Shown: positions 43,350 to 52,995, counted from the first letter of the stretch. The stretch is DNA of 64,000 nucleotides from Alteromonas oceanisediminis (GCF_018474025.1 NZ_JAHCTA010000005.1:124001-188000), one strand, 5' to 3'. The notes: a model not told the origin generated them from the sequence alone. Numbers and translations: made by a program.

Positions 43350-45425
43350 ATGCCGGTACTTGCTACATCTCCTATCACTGAGCTCAAAGGCGTTGGCGCT
43401 AAAGTTGCTGAAAAGCTGGAAAAAATTCAGATTAAAACGGTGCAGGATGTGCTCTTTCACCTTCCCAGTCGTTATGAAGACCGCACGCGCATTTATGCGA
43501 TATGCGACCTACAACCCTTTCTGCATGTCAGTGTTCTAGGAGAAGTTACCTCGACTTCGGTACAGTTCGGCCGCAAACGCATGTTAACCACGCGTATTAA
43601 TGACGGCACGGGCTCAATCACCTTACGTTTTTTCCACTTCACGGCAGCACAAAAAAATATGCTAGAGAAAGGCCAGCAAGTGCGTTGTTTTGGCGAAATC
43701 CGCACAGGCAAACATGGCCTTGAAATGATGCACCCAGAGTTCAAATTGATTGAAGCAGATAAAGCGCAATCTGTTGAGGAAAGCTTAACGCCGGTTTATC
43801 CGACAACGGAAGGGATTAAACAACTAACGTTGCGGAAGCTGACGGATCAAGCATTAGCTCAATTGGGCGCTGGCGCGCTCGATGACATTTTACCCAGCGG
43901 ACTGTACGAGCAGCAGTTAAGCCTACATGAAGCGCTATGGGTAGTGCATCGACCTACCCCCGACATTTCGATAGACCTTTTAGAAGCCGGTAAACACCCT
44001 GCGCAGCAACGCTTGATCCTTGAAGAACTTCTGGCCCACCACCTGAGTGTGTTGAAAATGCGTAAACAGGCGCAACAGCTCGCCGGGTTTGCCCTACCAT
44101 CAAGCCAACAACTGCAGGCCAAGCTCTTGAAGTGCTTGCCGTTTTCTCCCACGGCTGCGCAGCAGCGGGTATTGTCAGAAATCCAAACTGACCTACGCAA
44201 ACCCATCCCGATGATGCGTTTGGTGCAAGGTGATGTTGGCTCTGGCAAAACACTGGTCGCCGCACTGGCAGCATTGGAAGCCATGGAGGCTGGCTTTCAG
44301 GTGGCGATGATGGCACCAACCGAATTGCTGGCTGAACAACACGCGAATAACTTACGCGGTTGGTTTGAGCCGCTCGGGTTGCGTGTCGGCTGGCTTGCTG
44401 GCAAGTTGAAGGGGAAAATGAGAAACGACACACTGGCAGCGCTAAAGGCCGGCGAGATCGACTTCTTGGTCGGAACCCATGCGATTTTCCAAGAGAGTGT
44501 CGATTACGCCAATCTTGCTATGGTGATTATTGACGAGCAGCATCGATTTGGCGTTCATCAGCGCTTGGCTTTGCGTGAGAAAGGCAAAGTGCAAGGACGT
44601 TATCCTCATCAACTGGTCATGACAGCGACACCGATCCCGCGAACACTCGCGATGACGGCCTATGCGGATTTAGACACTTCCATTATCGATGAATTGCCGC
44701 CCGGCCGGACGCCGGTAACAACGGTGGTTATCCCGGATACGCGCCGTATCGACGTGGTTGAACGCGTGCGACAGGCCTGTGTGAATGATGGGCGTCAAGC
44801 TTACTGGGTGTGCACTTTGATTGACGAGTCGGAGGCCATCCAGAGTCAGGCGGCAGAAGAAACCGCTATCGCCTTGCGAACGGCACTCCCTGAGCTGAAG
44901 GTTGGTCTGGTACATGGGCGACTCAAGGGCAGCGAAAAGCAGGCGATCATGGCGCAGTTCAAGGCTGCTGAAGTGGACTTGTTAGTTGCCACCACCGTGA
45001 TTGAAGTGGGCGTTGACGTACCCAACGCGAGCTTAATGATTATTGAAAATCCGGAGCGCCTCGGCCTTGCACAGTTGCATCAATTGCGCGGGCGCGTCGG
45101 GCGTGGCGCCATCGAGAGCCATTGCGTATTAATGTATCAAAGCCCGTTATCGAAAACCGCCAGTAAGCGGCTGGCGGTGCTGCGTGAATCGAATGATGGA
45201 TTTTATATCGCACAACAAGATCTGGATATTCGAGGGCCAGGAGAGTTGTTAGGTACTCGGCAAACTGGAATCGCTTATCTCAAAATTGCCGACATCGTGC
45301 GCGACGCACCTTTAGTGCCACAGGTGCAATCATTGGCTGAGCAGGTATGGCGTGAGTTCCCTAGTCATGCGCAAGCGCTGATCAATCGATGGCTAGGTTA
45401 CAAGGAACATTATGGCAACGCCTAA
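43350..45425 (+). CDS. recG: ATP-dependent DNA helicase RecG
   Basis: The 691-residue helicase remodels stalled replication forks and branched DNA. An N-terminal wedge/OB domain (SVLGEVTSTSVQFGRKRML) precedes the superfamily-2 motor. Motif I is QGDVGSGKT, motif II DEQH (MVIIDEQHRFG), motif III TATPIPRTLAM, motif VI QLRGRVGRG. The TRG-type C-terminus is present. Its last 14 bases overlap the rsmJ start. Confidence 0.96.
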   Translation: MPVLATSPITELKGVGAKVAEKLEKIQIKTVQDVLFHLPSRYEDRTRIYAICDLQPFLHVSVLGEVTSTSVQFGRKRMLTTRINDGTGSITLRFFHFTAAQKNMLEKGQQVRCFGEIRTGKHGLEMMHPEFKLIEADKAQSVEESLTPVYPTTEGIKQLTLRKLTDQALAQLGAGALDDILPSGLYEQQLSLHEALWVVHRPTPDISIDLLEAGKHPAQQRLILEELLAHHLSVLKMRKQAQQLAGFALPSSQQLQAKLLKCLPFSPTAAQQRVLSEIQTDLRKPIPMMRLVQGDVGSGKTLVAALAALEAMEAGFQVAMMAPTELLAEQHANNLRGWFEPLGLRVGWLAGKLKGKMRNDTLAALKAGEIDFLVGTHAIFQESVDYANLAMVIIDEQHRFGVHQRLALREKGKVQGRYPHQLVMTATPIPRTLAMTAYADLDTSIIDELPPGRTPVTTVVIPDTRRIDVVERVRQACVNDGRQAYWVCTLIDESEAIQSQAAEETAIALRTALPELKVGLVHGRLKGSEKQAIMAQFKAAEVDLLVATTVIEVGVDVPNASLMIIENPERLGLAQLHQLRGRVGRGAIESHCVLMYQSPLSKTASKRLAVLRESNDGFYIAQQDLDIRGPGELLGTRQTGIAYLKIADIVRDAPLVPQVQSLAEQVWREFPSHAQALINRWLGYKEHYGNA

Positions 45426-46224
45426 CGAAGCTTCGATTCCTATTGAGATTGCCTCAGGCTTTATACAAGACTCATCGTTCTCAAGTCGTATGGATGTGCT
45501 TTTAAATGGCGCTGCATGGCATGTGGTTGACCAAATCCATGACGGTGTGGGGCTGGTTTATCATCCCGATGGGCTGGCGCTACGCAATGCAAATACGCCT
45601 GCTCAGAGTGATATTAGAATTGACTTTATGTCGTCTGCACTGGCATTTCGAAAAGCCAAAGGCGGCGGTAAAGGCGAGTTACTCGCGAAAGCCATTGGCA
45701 TAAAAGGGGCTTCGGATTACACCGTGATTGATGCGACAGCCGGTTTCGGTACGGATGCATTTGTTCTTGCCAGCGTGGGCTGCTCAGTAATCCTGTTCGA
45801 GCGTTCGCCATTAGTCGCCGCGCTATTAGACGACGCATTGCAGCGTTTGCACGCCGATCCGCTAGGCGCATGGCTGGTGCCACGGCTGAGTTTGCACAAA
45901 GGAGATTCGAAGACCTTGCTCAATAACTATTGTTGTGATGACCAGCGCCGACGCCCAAACGCGATTTATCTCGATCCCATGTTTCCTCACCGTAAAAAGT
46001 CTGCGCTGGTTAAAAAAGAAATGCAGGCATTACAATCGTTATTAGGAGTTGACCCAGACGCCGATGATTTACTCGCACCCGCGATGGCTCTGGCAACTGA
46101 TCGCGTTGTGGTCAAACGGCCTTCGTCTGCGCCTTTTTTAGGCGGGACCAAACCGAATATGTCAATGAACAGTAAAAAGCATCGGTTTGATGTCTATCTT
46201 GTGTCGAAGATGTCGCAGCATTAA
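45412..46224 (+). CDS. rsmJ: 16S rRNA (guanine-1516 N2)-methyltransferase
   Basis: The 270-residue protein (RsmJ/YhiQ) shows the SAM-binding DATAGFGTDAFVLAS, then VILFERSPLVAALLDDALQR and the catalytic DPMFP (YLDPMFPHRKKSAL). It methylates G1516 of 16S rRNA. It starts inside recG, at ATG 45412, so translation is probably coupled. The C-terminus (KPNMSMNSKKHRFDVY) is typical. Confidence 0.94.
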   Translation: MATPNEASIPIEIASGFIQDSSFSSRMDVLLNGAAWHVVDQIHDGVGLVYHPDGLALRNANTPAQSDIRIDFMSSALAFRKAKGGGKGELLAKAIGIKGASDYTVIDATAGFGTDAFVLASVGCSVILFERSPLVAALLDDALQRLHADPLGAWLVPRLSLHKGDSKTLLNNYCCDDQRRRPNAIYLDPMFPHRKKSALVKKEMQALQSLLGVDPDADDLLAPAMALATDRVVVKRPSSAPFLGGTKPNMSMNSKKHRFDVYLVSKMSQH

Positions 46225-46290
46225 CACGATATCCACATCTATTTTTAATGTTTCCCTCACTGAAACATTTCACTCTCAAAGGAGATAACT

Positions 46291-46764
46291 ATGTTAGAAG
46301 TTGGCACACGTTTACCCGACGCGACGTTCAGTCATTTGGATAACGGCGAAATGAAAAATCCGACGACCGATGATTTGTTTGCTGATAAAAAAGTCGCTTT
46401 CTTTGCGTTGCCGGGTGCGTTTACGCCTACCTGTTCAGCCGCTCATTTACCCGGTTTTGTCGCATTGGCAGATAAATTCAGAGCAAAAGGCGTCGATCGA
46501 ATCATCTGCTTGTCTGTCAATGATGCTTTTGTGATGGACGCATGGGGCAAGAGTCAAAATGCCGAACACCTGATGATGGTGGCAGATGGAAATGGCAGCT
46601 TTACCCAAGCGGCGGGGATGGATATGGATACCGATACTTTTGGTGGCGTGAGGTCAATGCGCTATAGCATGCTCGTCGACAATGGGGTTGTTGAAGTACT
46701 TAATGTCGAAGAGCCCGGTCGATTCGAAGTCAGCGACGCCGAGACATTGCTAAAGGCTTTATAG
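46291..46764 (+). CDS. Prx5-type peroxiredoxin
   Basis: The 157-residue cytoplasmic peroxiredoxin has the peroxidatic cysteine in LPGAFTPTCSAAHLPGF (Cys about residue 49). The catalytic Thr and Arg are in place (FTPTC; VRSMRYSMLV). Prx5-type enzymes reduce alkyl hydroperoxides with glutathione/glutaredoxin. A strong AAGGAGAT ribosome site precedes ATG 46291. It stands alone, with a -10-like TATACT after its stop belonging to the next gene. Confidence 0.93.
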   Translation: MLEVGTRLPDATFSHLDNGEMKNPTTDDLFADKKVAFFALPGAFTPTCSAAHLPGFVALADKFRAKGVDRIICLSVNDAFVMDAWGKSQNAEHLMMVADGNGSFTQAAGMDMDTDTFGGVRSMRYSMLVDNGVVEVLNVEEPGRFEVSDAETLLKAL

Positions 46765-46859
46765 CGCACGCTGACAAACTGTTATACTCCGCGCATGCAG
46801 CGCGCGGAGCCTTTGTTATCAAATCAAATACTGTCCAACTAGAATCTCACTACGACGTT

Positions 46860-48023
46860 GTGATCATCGGTGCTGGTGCGGCAGGCCTTTTCTGTGCCGC
46901 CCAGGCTGCGCAGCGTGGCCGTAAAACCGTTGTTATCGATCACGCCAAACGTATCGGTGGCAAAATCCTGATGTCAGGTGGTGGACGCTGTAACTTCACG
47001 AACATGTACGCGTCGGCAGAAAAATTTTTGTCAAACAATCCGCATTTCTGTAAATCTGCACTGAGTCGCTATACCGCATGGGATTTTATTGCGCTGGTAG
47101 AAAAACACGGCATCGCCTACCACGAGAAAACACTGGGGCAGTTATTTTGCAATGACTCAGCCAAGCAAATTGTGGAACTGCTACTGACAGAGTGTGCTGA
47201 AGCCGGGGCCGTTGTCTCACCCAAAACCGATGTGTTGTCTGTGAGTAAAACCGCCTCAGGTTTCAGCCTGGCAACCAACACCGGTACACTGCAGTGTGAA
47301 TCTCTGGTCGTCGCAACGGGAGGACTCAGCATGCCAAAGCTAGGGGCTACCCCCTTGGGATACAAGATTGCCGAACAATTTGGCATTCCAATGATACCCG
47401 TTAGGGCTGGTTTAGTGCCTTTCACGTTGCATGAGAAAGATAAAACCCTCTTAGCCGAACTCAGTGGCGTCTCCGTTGATGCCGCAGCGCGCTACCACGA
47501 CACAACCTTTAATGAAAGTATCTTATTCACGCATCGCGGCTTAAGTGGCCCAGCAATACTGCAGATTTCCAGTTACTGGGAGCCGGGTGAAGAGGTCAGC
47601 CTTAACCTTGCCAGCCAATTTGACCTAGCTTCGTTTCTAACCAATAAATCGAAAGAGAATCGTGATTCTCTTTTATCAACTGCCCTCGCAGAGCGTTATC
47701 CAAAGCGATTTGTGCTAACGATGTTGGCGGTAATGGAAATTGAGAACAAGGCCCTCAAGCAATACACTCACGCTGAAATAGACGCCGTCATTGCGCACTT
47801 CACTGATTGGCGCATCAAACCAAACGGCACCGAAGGTTATCGTACCGCCGAAGTGACACTGGGTGGCGTTGATACTCACTATCTATCGTCCAAAACGATG
47901 CAAGCAAAAGGTGTTGAGGGTCTGTATTTTATCGGTGAAGTCATGGATGTCACAGGGTGGCTGGGAGGCTACAATTTCCAATGGGCTTGGAGTAGCGGTT
48001 GGGTGTGTGGGCAGGTGTGTTGA
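46860..48023 (+). CDS. HI0933/YhiN-type FAD-dependent oxidoreductase (start uncertain)
   Basis: The protein of at least 387 residues is a BaiN/HI0933-family flavoprotein. Its FAD site is IIGAGAAGLFCAAQAAQRG, with GGKILMSGGGRCNFTN and the ending TGWLGGYNFQWAWSSGW. The first in-frame start codon is GTG 46860, but upstream codons in the same frame encode YDVV, which completes the first Rossmann strand (YDVVIIGAG). The true start should therefore lie upstream, yet no ATG, GTG or TTG exists there before the preceding gene. ATC 46818 has GGAG eight bases before it. The substrate of this family is not well defined. Confidence 0.82.
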   Translation: MIIGAGAAGLFCAAQAAQRGRKTVVIDHAKRIGGKILMSGGGRCNFTNMYASAEKFLSNNPHFCKSALSRYTAWDFIALVEKHGIAYHEKTLGQLFCNDSAKQIVELLLTECAEAGAVVSPKTDVLSVSKTASGFSLATNTGTLQCESLVVATGGLSMPKLGATPLGYKIAEQFGIPMIPVRAGLVPFTLHEKDKTLLAELSGVSVDAAARYHDTTFNESILFTHRGLSGPAILQISSYWEPGEEVSLNLASQFDLASFLTNKSKENRDSLLSTALAERYPKRFVLTMLAVMEIENKALKQYTHAEIDAVIAHFTDWRIKPNGTEGYRTAEVTLGGVDTHYLSSKTMQAKGVEGLYFIGEVMDVTGWLGGYNFQWAWSSGWVCGQVC

Positions 48024-48114
48024 CGAGTCTTAACGGTCTTTTACAATGTACTGATGAAAGATTACTTTTCAACCAAACCCAAGGCTAAGCCAGTATATAG
48101 CGCGCTCGTCAGTA

Positions 48115-48633
48115 TTAAAGAGCGTCAAAAATTTTGCAGTTTATGTACTCTAACACGGCATTTTGCATTGATTTAAAGCCAATCTTAGTAATATCAATCT
48201 CTTTTATAGGGATCCAGCAATAATCGCAGACTTCAGTTTGCTGTAGGGTAATGGTGGGTTTATCGCTCAAGGTTGTATCAAATATTGCGTCGCAGGTGTG
48301 ATATACAATCCCATTGTACAGATACTGATTAGGGTAGGAACTCAAATAGTTCCAGTCAGCTAGAGTAATACCCAATTCCTCTTCAACTTCACGCGTCAGC
48401 GCATGCTCAAGACGCTCATAATAGTCTACAAACCCGCCTGGCAGGTCGAGCATTCCTCTGGCCGGTTCCTTTGAGCGGACGTTGAACAAAATCGCTTCTT
48501 CACACCGAATGATAGCCGCCACTGCTGAAGCAGTATTATGATAAAAAACATAATCACAAGTAGGGCAATCATAGCGGGCTAGATCAGTCTTAATGATTTG
48601 CTTACTGTTACAATTGGGACAGTATTTAAACAC
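48115..48633 (-). CDS. NUDIX hydrolase with N-terminal zinc ribbon
   Basis: The 172-residue protein opens with a CPNC...CPTC zinc ribbon (residues 5-28). A complete Nudix box follows, GGFVDYYERLEHALTREVEE then ELGI, matching Gx5Ex7REUxEExGU. Such proteins hydrolyse nucleoside-diphosphate derivatives such as NADH or ADP-ribose. It overlaps the phosphohexomutase gene by eight bases and is the last gene of the epimerase-sulfatase-mutase-NUDIX series. The substrate cannot be chosen, although nucleotide-sugar turnover would fit. Confidence 0.85.
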   Translation of the reverse strand: MFKYCPNCNSKQIIKTDLARYDCPTCDYVFYHNTASAVAAIIRCEEAILFNVRSKEPARGMLDLPGGFVDYYERLEHALTREVEEELGITLADWNYLSSYPNQYLYNGIVYHTCDAIFDTTLSDKPTITLQQTEVCDYCWIPIKEIDITKIGFKSMQNAVLEYINCKIFDAL

Positions 48634-49978
48634 GCTCGATCTGCTTTAGGAGTTCTTGAGTTTTTGCCTCTAAAAGTGCTTTGTCGCCACGACTCTCAAC
48701 GTTGACCCGAAGCAGGGGTTCAGTATTAGAGGCTCTGACATTAAACCGCCAGCGATCGAACTCCATGCCCAAACCATCAAGCTTCTCCACCTTGTTCGCT
48801 TTTGTGGTGTAACATCGCTCCAGATAAATCAAAACTTGGTCAGCGTCTGCAACGTGTAGATTTATTTCTCCGCTGCATGGAAAACGCTTTATGGAATCAT
48901 CGACCCAATCTGATAGTGATAAACGACTTTGACTGAGTAATTCGCTAATCAGTAGCCAGGGAAGATGGCCGTTATCGCAGTAGCCAAAGTCCGCAAAGTA
49001 GTGATGAGCACTCATTTCACCGCCATATATGGCGTTGTGTTGCCGCATGGCTTGTTTCACAAAGGCGTGACCGGTTTTGGAGACTACTGGTTTACCACCT
49101 GCTTGCGCAACGAGTTCTACTGTGTTCCAGTAAAGTCGAGGATCGTAAACGATGGATCTGCCGGGGTGTTTCCCCAATAGGGTTTTGGCCAATAGTCCGA
49201 CGATGTAATACCCGTCCACAAACTGCCCTTTTTCATCAAAAAAAAAGCAGCGATCAAAGTCACCGTCCCATGCAATGCCAATATCCGCTTGGTGCTCAAT
49301 GACTGCGCGACTGGTTTCCTGACGATTTTCTTCCAGAAGCGGGTTGGGGACGCCATTAGGAAAATTGCCATCAGGTTGATGGTGCAACTTGACAAAGTGA
49401 AACGGAAGAAATGCCTCCAATGCATCTATCACCAGCCCAGCGCCGCTATTCCCCGCATTGACCACTAATTTCAGTGGTTTAAGTAAGCCAGTATCTACAC
49501 ACGATATGAGCCTATCGGCATATTCACTTCGCAGGTTGGTATGTGAAAAGTGTCCCTGTCGCTTTGATGGCGTGAAAACCCGGTTCTCGGCGATGCGCTG
49601 AATGTCGGATAAACCGTTATCACGGGAGATTGGCCTAGCGTATTTACCAACAAATTTCATACCATTGTAGTTAGCCGGATTATGACTGGCAGTCACACAG
49701 ATTCCTGCGTCCGTTTCGAGTGCCTGCACGGCGTGGTAAATTTCTTCGGTACCGCAAAGACCAATATTGATCACATTCGTACCCTGTTCCATCAAGCCTC
49801 TTGCCAACGCATCACAAATTTTCGGCCCGGTAAGCCGGATATCATGGCCGACTACCACTGTCCGACAATCAATGACTGTGGCAAATGCCCGGCCAATGGT
49901 GTAGGCAATGTCGGTATTCAATTCATTAGGCACAATACCGCGAATATCATAGGCTTTAAAACAACTTAGACTCGACAT
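48626..49978 (-). CDS. phosphomannomutase/phosphoglucomutase
   Basis: ATG 49978 gives 450 residues. The four mutase loops are present: the phosphoserine loop TASHNPANYNGMK, the metal loop WDGDFDRCFFFD, the sugar loop GGEMSAHHYFADFGYCD and the phosphate loop RASNTEPLLRV. This is the AlgC/ManB group, which interconverts mannose-1-P/6-P (and glucose phosphates). It lies 10 bases after the sulfatase and in the operator-controlled operon, consistent with mannose handling. An upstream ATG at 50026 would overlap the sulfatase and was not preferred. Confidence 0.92.
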   Translation of the reverse strand: MSSLSCFKAYDIRGIVPNELNTDIAYTIGRAFATVIDCRTVVVGHDIRLTGPKICDALARGLMEQGTNVINIGLCGTEEIYHAVQALETDAGICVTASHNPANYNGMKFVGKYARPISRDNGLSDIQRIAENRVFTPSKRQGHFSHTNLRSEYADRLISCVDTGLLKPLKLVVNAGNSGAGLVIDALEAFLPFHFVKLHHQPDGNFPNGVPNPLLEENRQETSRAVIEHQADIGIAWDGDFDRCFFFDEKGQFVDGYYIVGLLAKTLLGKHPGRSIVYDPRLYWNTVELVAQAGGKPVVSKTGHAFVKQAMRQHNAIYGGEMSAHHYFADFGYCDNGHLPWLLISELLSQSRLSLSDWVDDSIKRFPCSGEINLHVADADQVLIYLERCYTTKANKVEKLDGLGMEFDRWRFNVRASNTEPLLRVNVESRGDKALLEAKTQELLKQIERV

Positions 49979-49988
49979 AAAATAATCC

Positions 49989-51830
49989 TTAGTTAGGTAG
50001 CGGCCAGCTATCTGGCTGAATATCACTATCTTTTGGAATTAAAAAAAAGCGGCGTAACCCATCAACAGACGACCAGGCTTTTTTACTGTTATTGGCAAGC
50101 ACTTCTAGTGATAAGTTTTGTTCTCCTTCTGGAAAGCTTAGCGTGCCCAAGAGCTGCAGGGGGAATTCGTTGAACTCATAAGTCAAGGAACTGTCTGCAA
50201 TAGTCATTTTTATCTTAAGACCTACGCTGTTGTGACTGGATTGGCTTAAGTACACCTTATATGTTCCACCTGACTCGACTTGAAGGGTATAGGTGGCCTT
50301 ATCTCCATACTCCCGCATATTCTTCAGGTGATGAGGGCCGCTTCGTGTATTTCCCTCGATGCTGGACGGGCCAAACCCATTAACTACCGAAATGGATTGC
50401 TTACCGACAAAATAGACAGGAGGTAAATAACTATCGTGGCTGTGAAGCAAAGTGAAAAAGAAATCTTCCAGTTCCTGTTTGAGGCTTTGGGCCACTTGGG
50501 GCAATTTCTCAATGACATTTTTTCGTTCCAGCGGATCATTTACCATATCGAACAAAACATAGCCGTCAATGGGGGTAGGATAATTCTTGTTGTCTATCGC
50601 TGGGTTGAGTAAAAGTTTGTATTGTTCTGTGCGCAACCCGATTAGCTGTGAAGCAAATGTCATCCCTTCACGGGCCTTATCGTCAATTGGTGCCCACTGA
50701 TTGAAATTAGGCTTGGAAGAAGTTACCTCATGCGATGCTATATATGTGACGCGAGGATTGAAACCATCAGTCCTGCCTTGCAAATAGGGTAAAAAAGAAG
50801 TGCCGTCTATCGGGTTGTTCGGTGGCCCAGAGATATCTAACAAATCTAGCAACGTTGGCACTATGTCTTTGACATCAACATAACGGGATACTGAACTAGC
50901 TTTCCAATTGCTGGGCCAGTGGACAAACAAGGGGGATCGGATACCGTTTTGCCATGACTGGCCTTTATTGCCGTACATGTTGCTTGGATTGCGTGCTTTC
51001 CATTCTGACGTCGTCATGGCACCGAAATTACTGGAATCCCACCACGGACCGTTGTCGCTGAGAAATATTACGATGGTATTGTCAATAAGGTCTGCACGCT
51101 TAAGGTGGCTCATGAGACGGCCAATATGGTAGTCCATCTCATTCACCATGCCATACAGGTTTGCAATAGCAGGCCGCAAACCCTGTCTAAGCAATGGAGC
51201 CGTAAATTGTTTAGGGGCCAACCACGGTTCATGTGGCGCCAAGTAGCTGACATAAGCAAAAAAAGGTTGGTCATCTTCACTTTGCATAAAATCAATAGCA
51301 TAGTCGGTCACGACTTCAGAAACCCACCTATCGTGCTCGACCCTTTCACCGTTTAAAAAGCCGAAACTGTTTTGATGACGATATAGTTCAGCATAATATG
51401 CCTCGTCAAATCCCCGGTCCCAAGGCAGGTATCCTTCAGATTTACCAATGTGCCATTTCCCCCATATACCTGTGCGATAGCCGGCAGTTTTCAACATGTC
51501 AGACAACAAAGTTTCCGACAGATGCATATAGTCTCTGCCGCCGTGTACGCCAGACACGCCGGTTTTGTAAAAGTTTCGCCCCGTCAGAAGCGACGCTCGG
51601 GTGGTAGAGCAAACAGGCGTAACGCTGAAATCGCTAAACTGCACAGCGTTAGAGGCAAGCTCGTCGATATTTGGTGTTTTTATAAAAGGGTGACTGTGAA
51701 GAGACAGGTCATCAAATCCCATGTCATCCGCTGTGATCAGAAGAATATTCGGTCGTTCACTAGCGTCTAATGGACTGATAACGACAGAAAAGACGAGTGT
51801 CATGGAAGCAAGGCAAAATTTAATAAACAT
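49989..51830 (-). CDS. exported sulfatase (arylsulfatase family)
   Basis: The 613-residue protein has a signal peptide (LASMTLVFSVVISPLDA). Metal-site residues lie in ILLITADDMGFDDLSLH, and the formylglycine site is Cys74 in TPVCSTTRASLLTGR. GIWGKWHIGKSEGYLPWDRGFD and FLSDNGPWWDS are also typical of type I sulfatases. The usual CxPxR core reads CSTTR here, with Thr for Pro, so maturation by FGE or anSME should be checked. About 150 residues after the catalytic domain form a beta-rich module (GGTYKVYLSQSSHNSVGLKI), possibly sugar-binding. It overlaps the epimerase gene by 11 bases, in the mannan operon. Confidence 0.9.
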   Translation of the reverse strand: MFIKFCLASMTLVFSVVISPLDASERPNILLITADDMGFDDLSLHSHPFIKTPNIDELASNAVQFSDFSVTPVCSTTRASLLTGRNFYKTGVSGVHGGRDYMHLSETLLSDMLKTAGYRTGIWGKWHIGKSEGYLPWDRGFDEAYYAELYRHQNSFGFLNGERVEHDRWVSEVVTDYAIDFMQSEDDQPFFAYVSYLAPHEPWLAPKQFTAPLLRQGLRPAIANLYGMVNEMDYHIGRLMSHLKRADLIDNTIVIFLSDNGPWWDSSNFGAMTTSEWKARNPSNMYGNKGQSWQNGIRSPLFVHWPSNWKASSVSRYVDVKDIVPTLLDLLDISGPPNNPIDGTSFLPYLQGRTDGFNPRVTYIASHEVTSSKPNFNQWAPIDDKAREGMTFASQLIGLRTEQYKLLLNPAIDNKNYPTPIDGYVLFDMVNDPLERKNVIEKLPQVAQSLKQELEDFFFTLLHSHDSYLPPVYFVGKQSISVVNGFGPSSIEGNTRSGPHHLKNMREYGDKATYTLQVESGGTYKVYLSQSSHNSVGLKIKMTIADSSLTYEFNEFPLQLLGTLSFPEGEQNLSLEVLANNSKKAWSSVDGLRRFFLIPKDSDIQPDSWPLPN

Positions 51831-52995
51831 CTACAAATCCTTTTGTAAATCGATGAATTTCGGCTTCTGCCATCAACAAGTGATACAGCGTGCTGGCGGG
51901 AGCATGATCGCAAGTCACTTCATTATTTTGGCCCAACTGATCAATGTATTGTGCGCCTGAACGATAATGTTGGAGTAGGCTGGCGATAGCATTGTTTGCA
52001 TCTGCTATGTAGTCGTAGTTGTGCTTGTCGTCAGCATTGTCAGATTGCGCAAGACTGGCTTTCACCCATTCAGTCATTGGCCAGCAACGCTTTGTTGCTT
52101 TCAGGGGAACCCCAACTGGTGAAATTTCATCGAACAGTAAGTTAGTGTGTTTGTCTAATCCTAAACTGAGCGCATTATGATAGAGCGATTGGCATAAGCC
52201 CTCTACCGGAGATTGCGTATGTTGTTGATATTGCCTCAACAGCCAAACCCATTCCATCATATGTCCCGGCTCAACGATGAGCTCATCGTTGTGTTTTAAT
52301 GGTTGCCACTTCATGTCGAAGTATTCGAGTAAAACACCTTGTTGATGATCGATAAATCGCGTTTCTAGCAAACAAAATATTTCACCCGCTTTGGCCAACC
52401 ATTTTCCTTGCTGGGTTACTCGATAGAGTGCCAGAAAGGCCTCAAACAAGTGCATATGAGGGTTCTGACGGCGGAAGGGTGAGGGGGAGCTGCCTTCGCT
52501 CCATCCTCCCGGATATTGCTTAAGTTCAAGATCAATATGCTTCAGAAGCTTATTGGCACGGTTCAGCGCCTTCAAGTCACCAAATACATGATAGCGCCAT
52601 GCGTACGCTAATAAAAAAAAAGCACAGTCGTATAGATCCTGATGCGAGTTTATTACTTGGTTGTTAGCGTCCAGCACATGAACATAGATCCCACTGCCTT
52701 CTTTACGCGCATAGTGTTCAACGAACCGGTCCAGATCAGCAATCAATTCAATTCCGTTGTCAATCCAGCCACGGTGTTGTGCGTACGCAAAGGAGAACAT
52801 TTGACGAGCTTGCACTCGAATACGCTTGTTGGCACTGATATCGGGCATACCGGACGCGAGAATACGCTCAACGCTGGCACCATGTTGGTCAATTCCTACA
52901 CCACTCCAAACAGGCAATACTTCGCTGCGCAACCACTGCGAGTAATCCGCGGCAGCGTTCAGTTGCTGGCAGCAACTTGTGTTTGTCTCAATCAT
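51820..52995 (-). CDS. AGE-family sugar epimerase/isomerase (mannose-type predicted)
   Basis: The 391-residue (alpha/alpha)6-barrel protein shows AGE-family landmarks: RVQARQMFSFAYAQHRG, RRQNPHMHLFEAFLALY, EPGHMMEWVWLLRQY and KRCWPMTEW, supplying the catalytic histidines. Members interconvert GlcNAc/ManNAc, mannose/fructose, mannose/glucose or cellobiose epimers. In this operon, beside mannanases, a mannose-to-fructose or mannose-to-glucose reaction is most likely (inference). It heads the operon; an operator palindrome lies 62 bases upstream. Confidence 0.87.
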   Translation of the reverse strand: MIETNTSCCQQLNAAADYSQWLRSEVLPVWSGVGIDQHGASVERILASGMPDISANKRIRVQARQMFSFAYAQHRGWIDNGIELIADLDRFVEHYARKEGSGIYVHVLDANNQVINSHQDLYDCAFFLLAYAWRYHVFGDLKALNRANKLLKHIDLELKQYPGGWSEGSSPSPFRRQNPHMHLFEAFLALYRVTQQGKWLAKAGEIFCLLETRFIDHQQGVLLEYFDMKWQPLKHNDELIVEPGHMMEWVWLLRQYQQHTQSPVEGLCQSLYHNALSLGLDKHTNLLFDEISPVGVPLKATKRCWPMTEWVKASLAQSDNADDKHNYDYIADANNAIASLLQHYRSGAQYIDQLGQNNEVTCDHAPASTLYHLLMAEAEIHRFTKGFVDVY

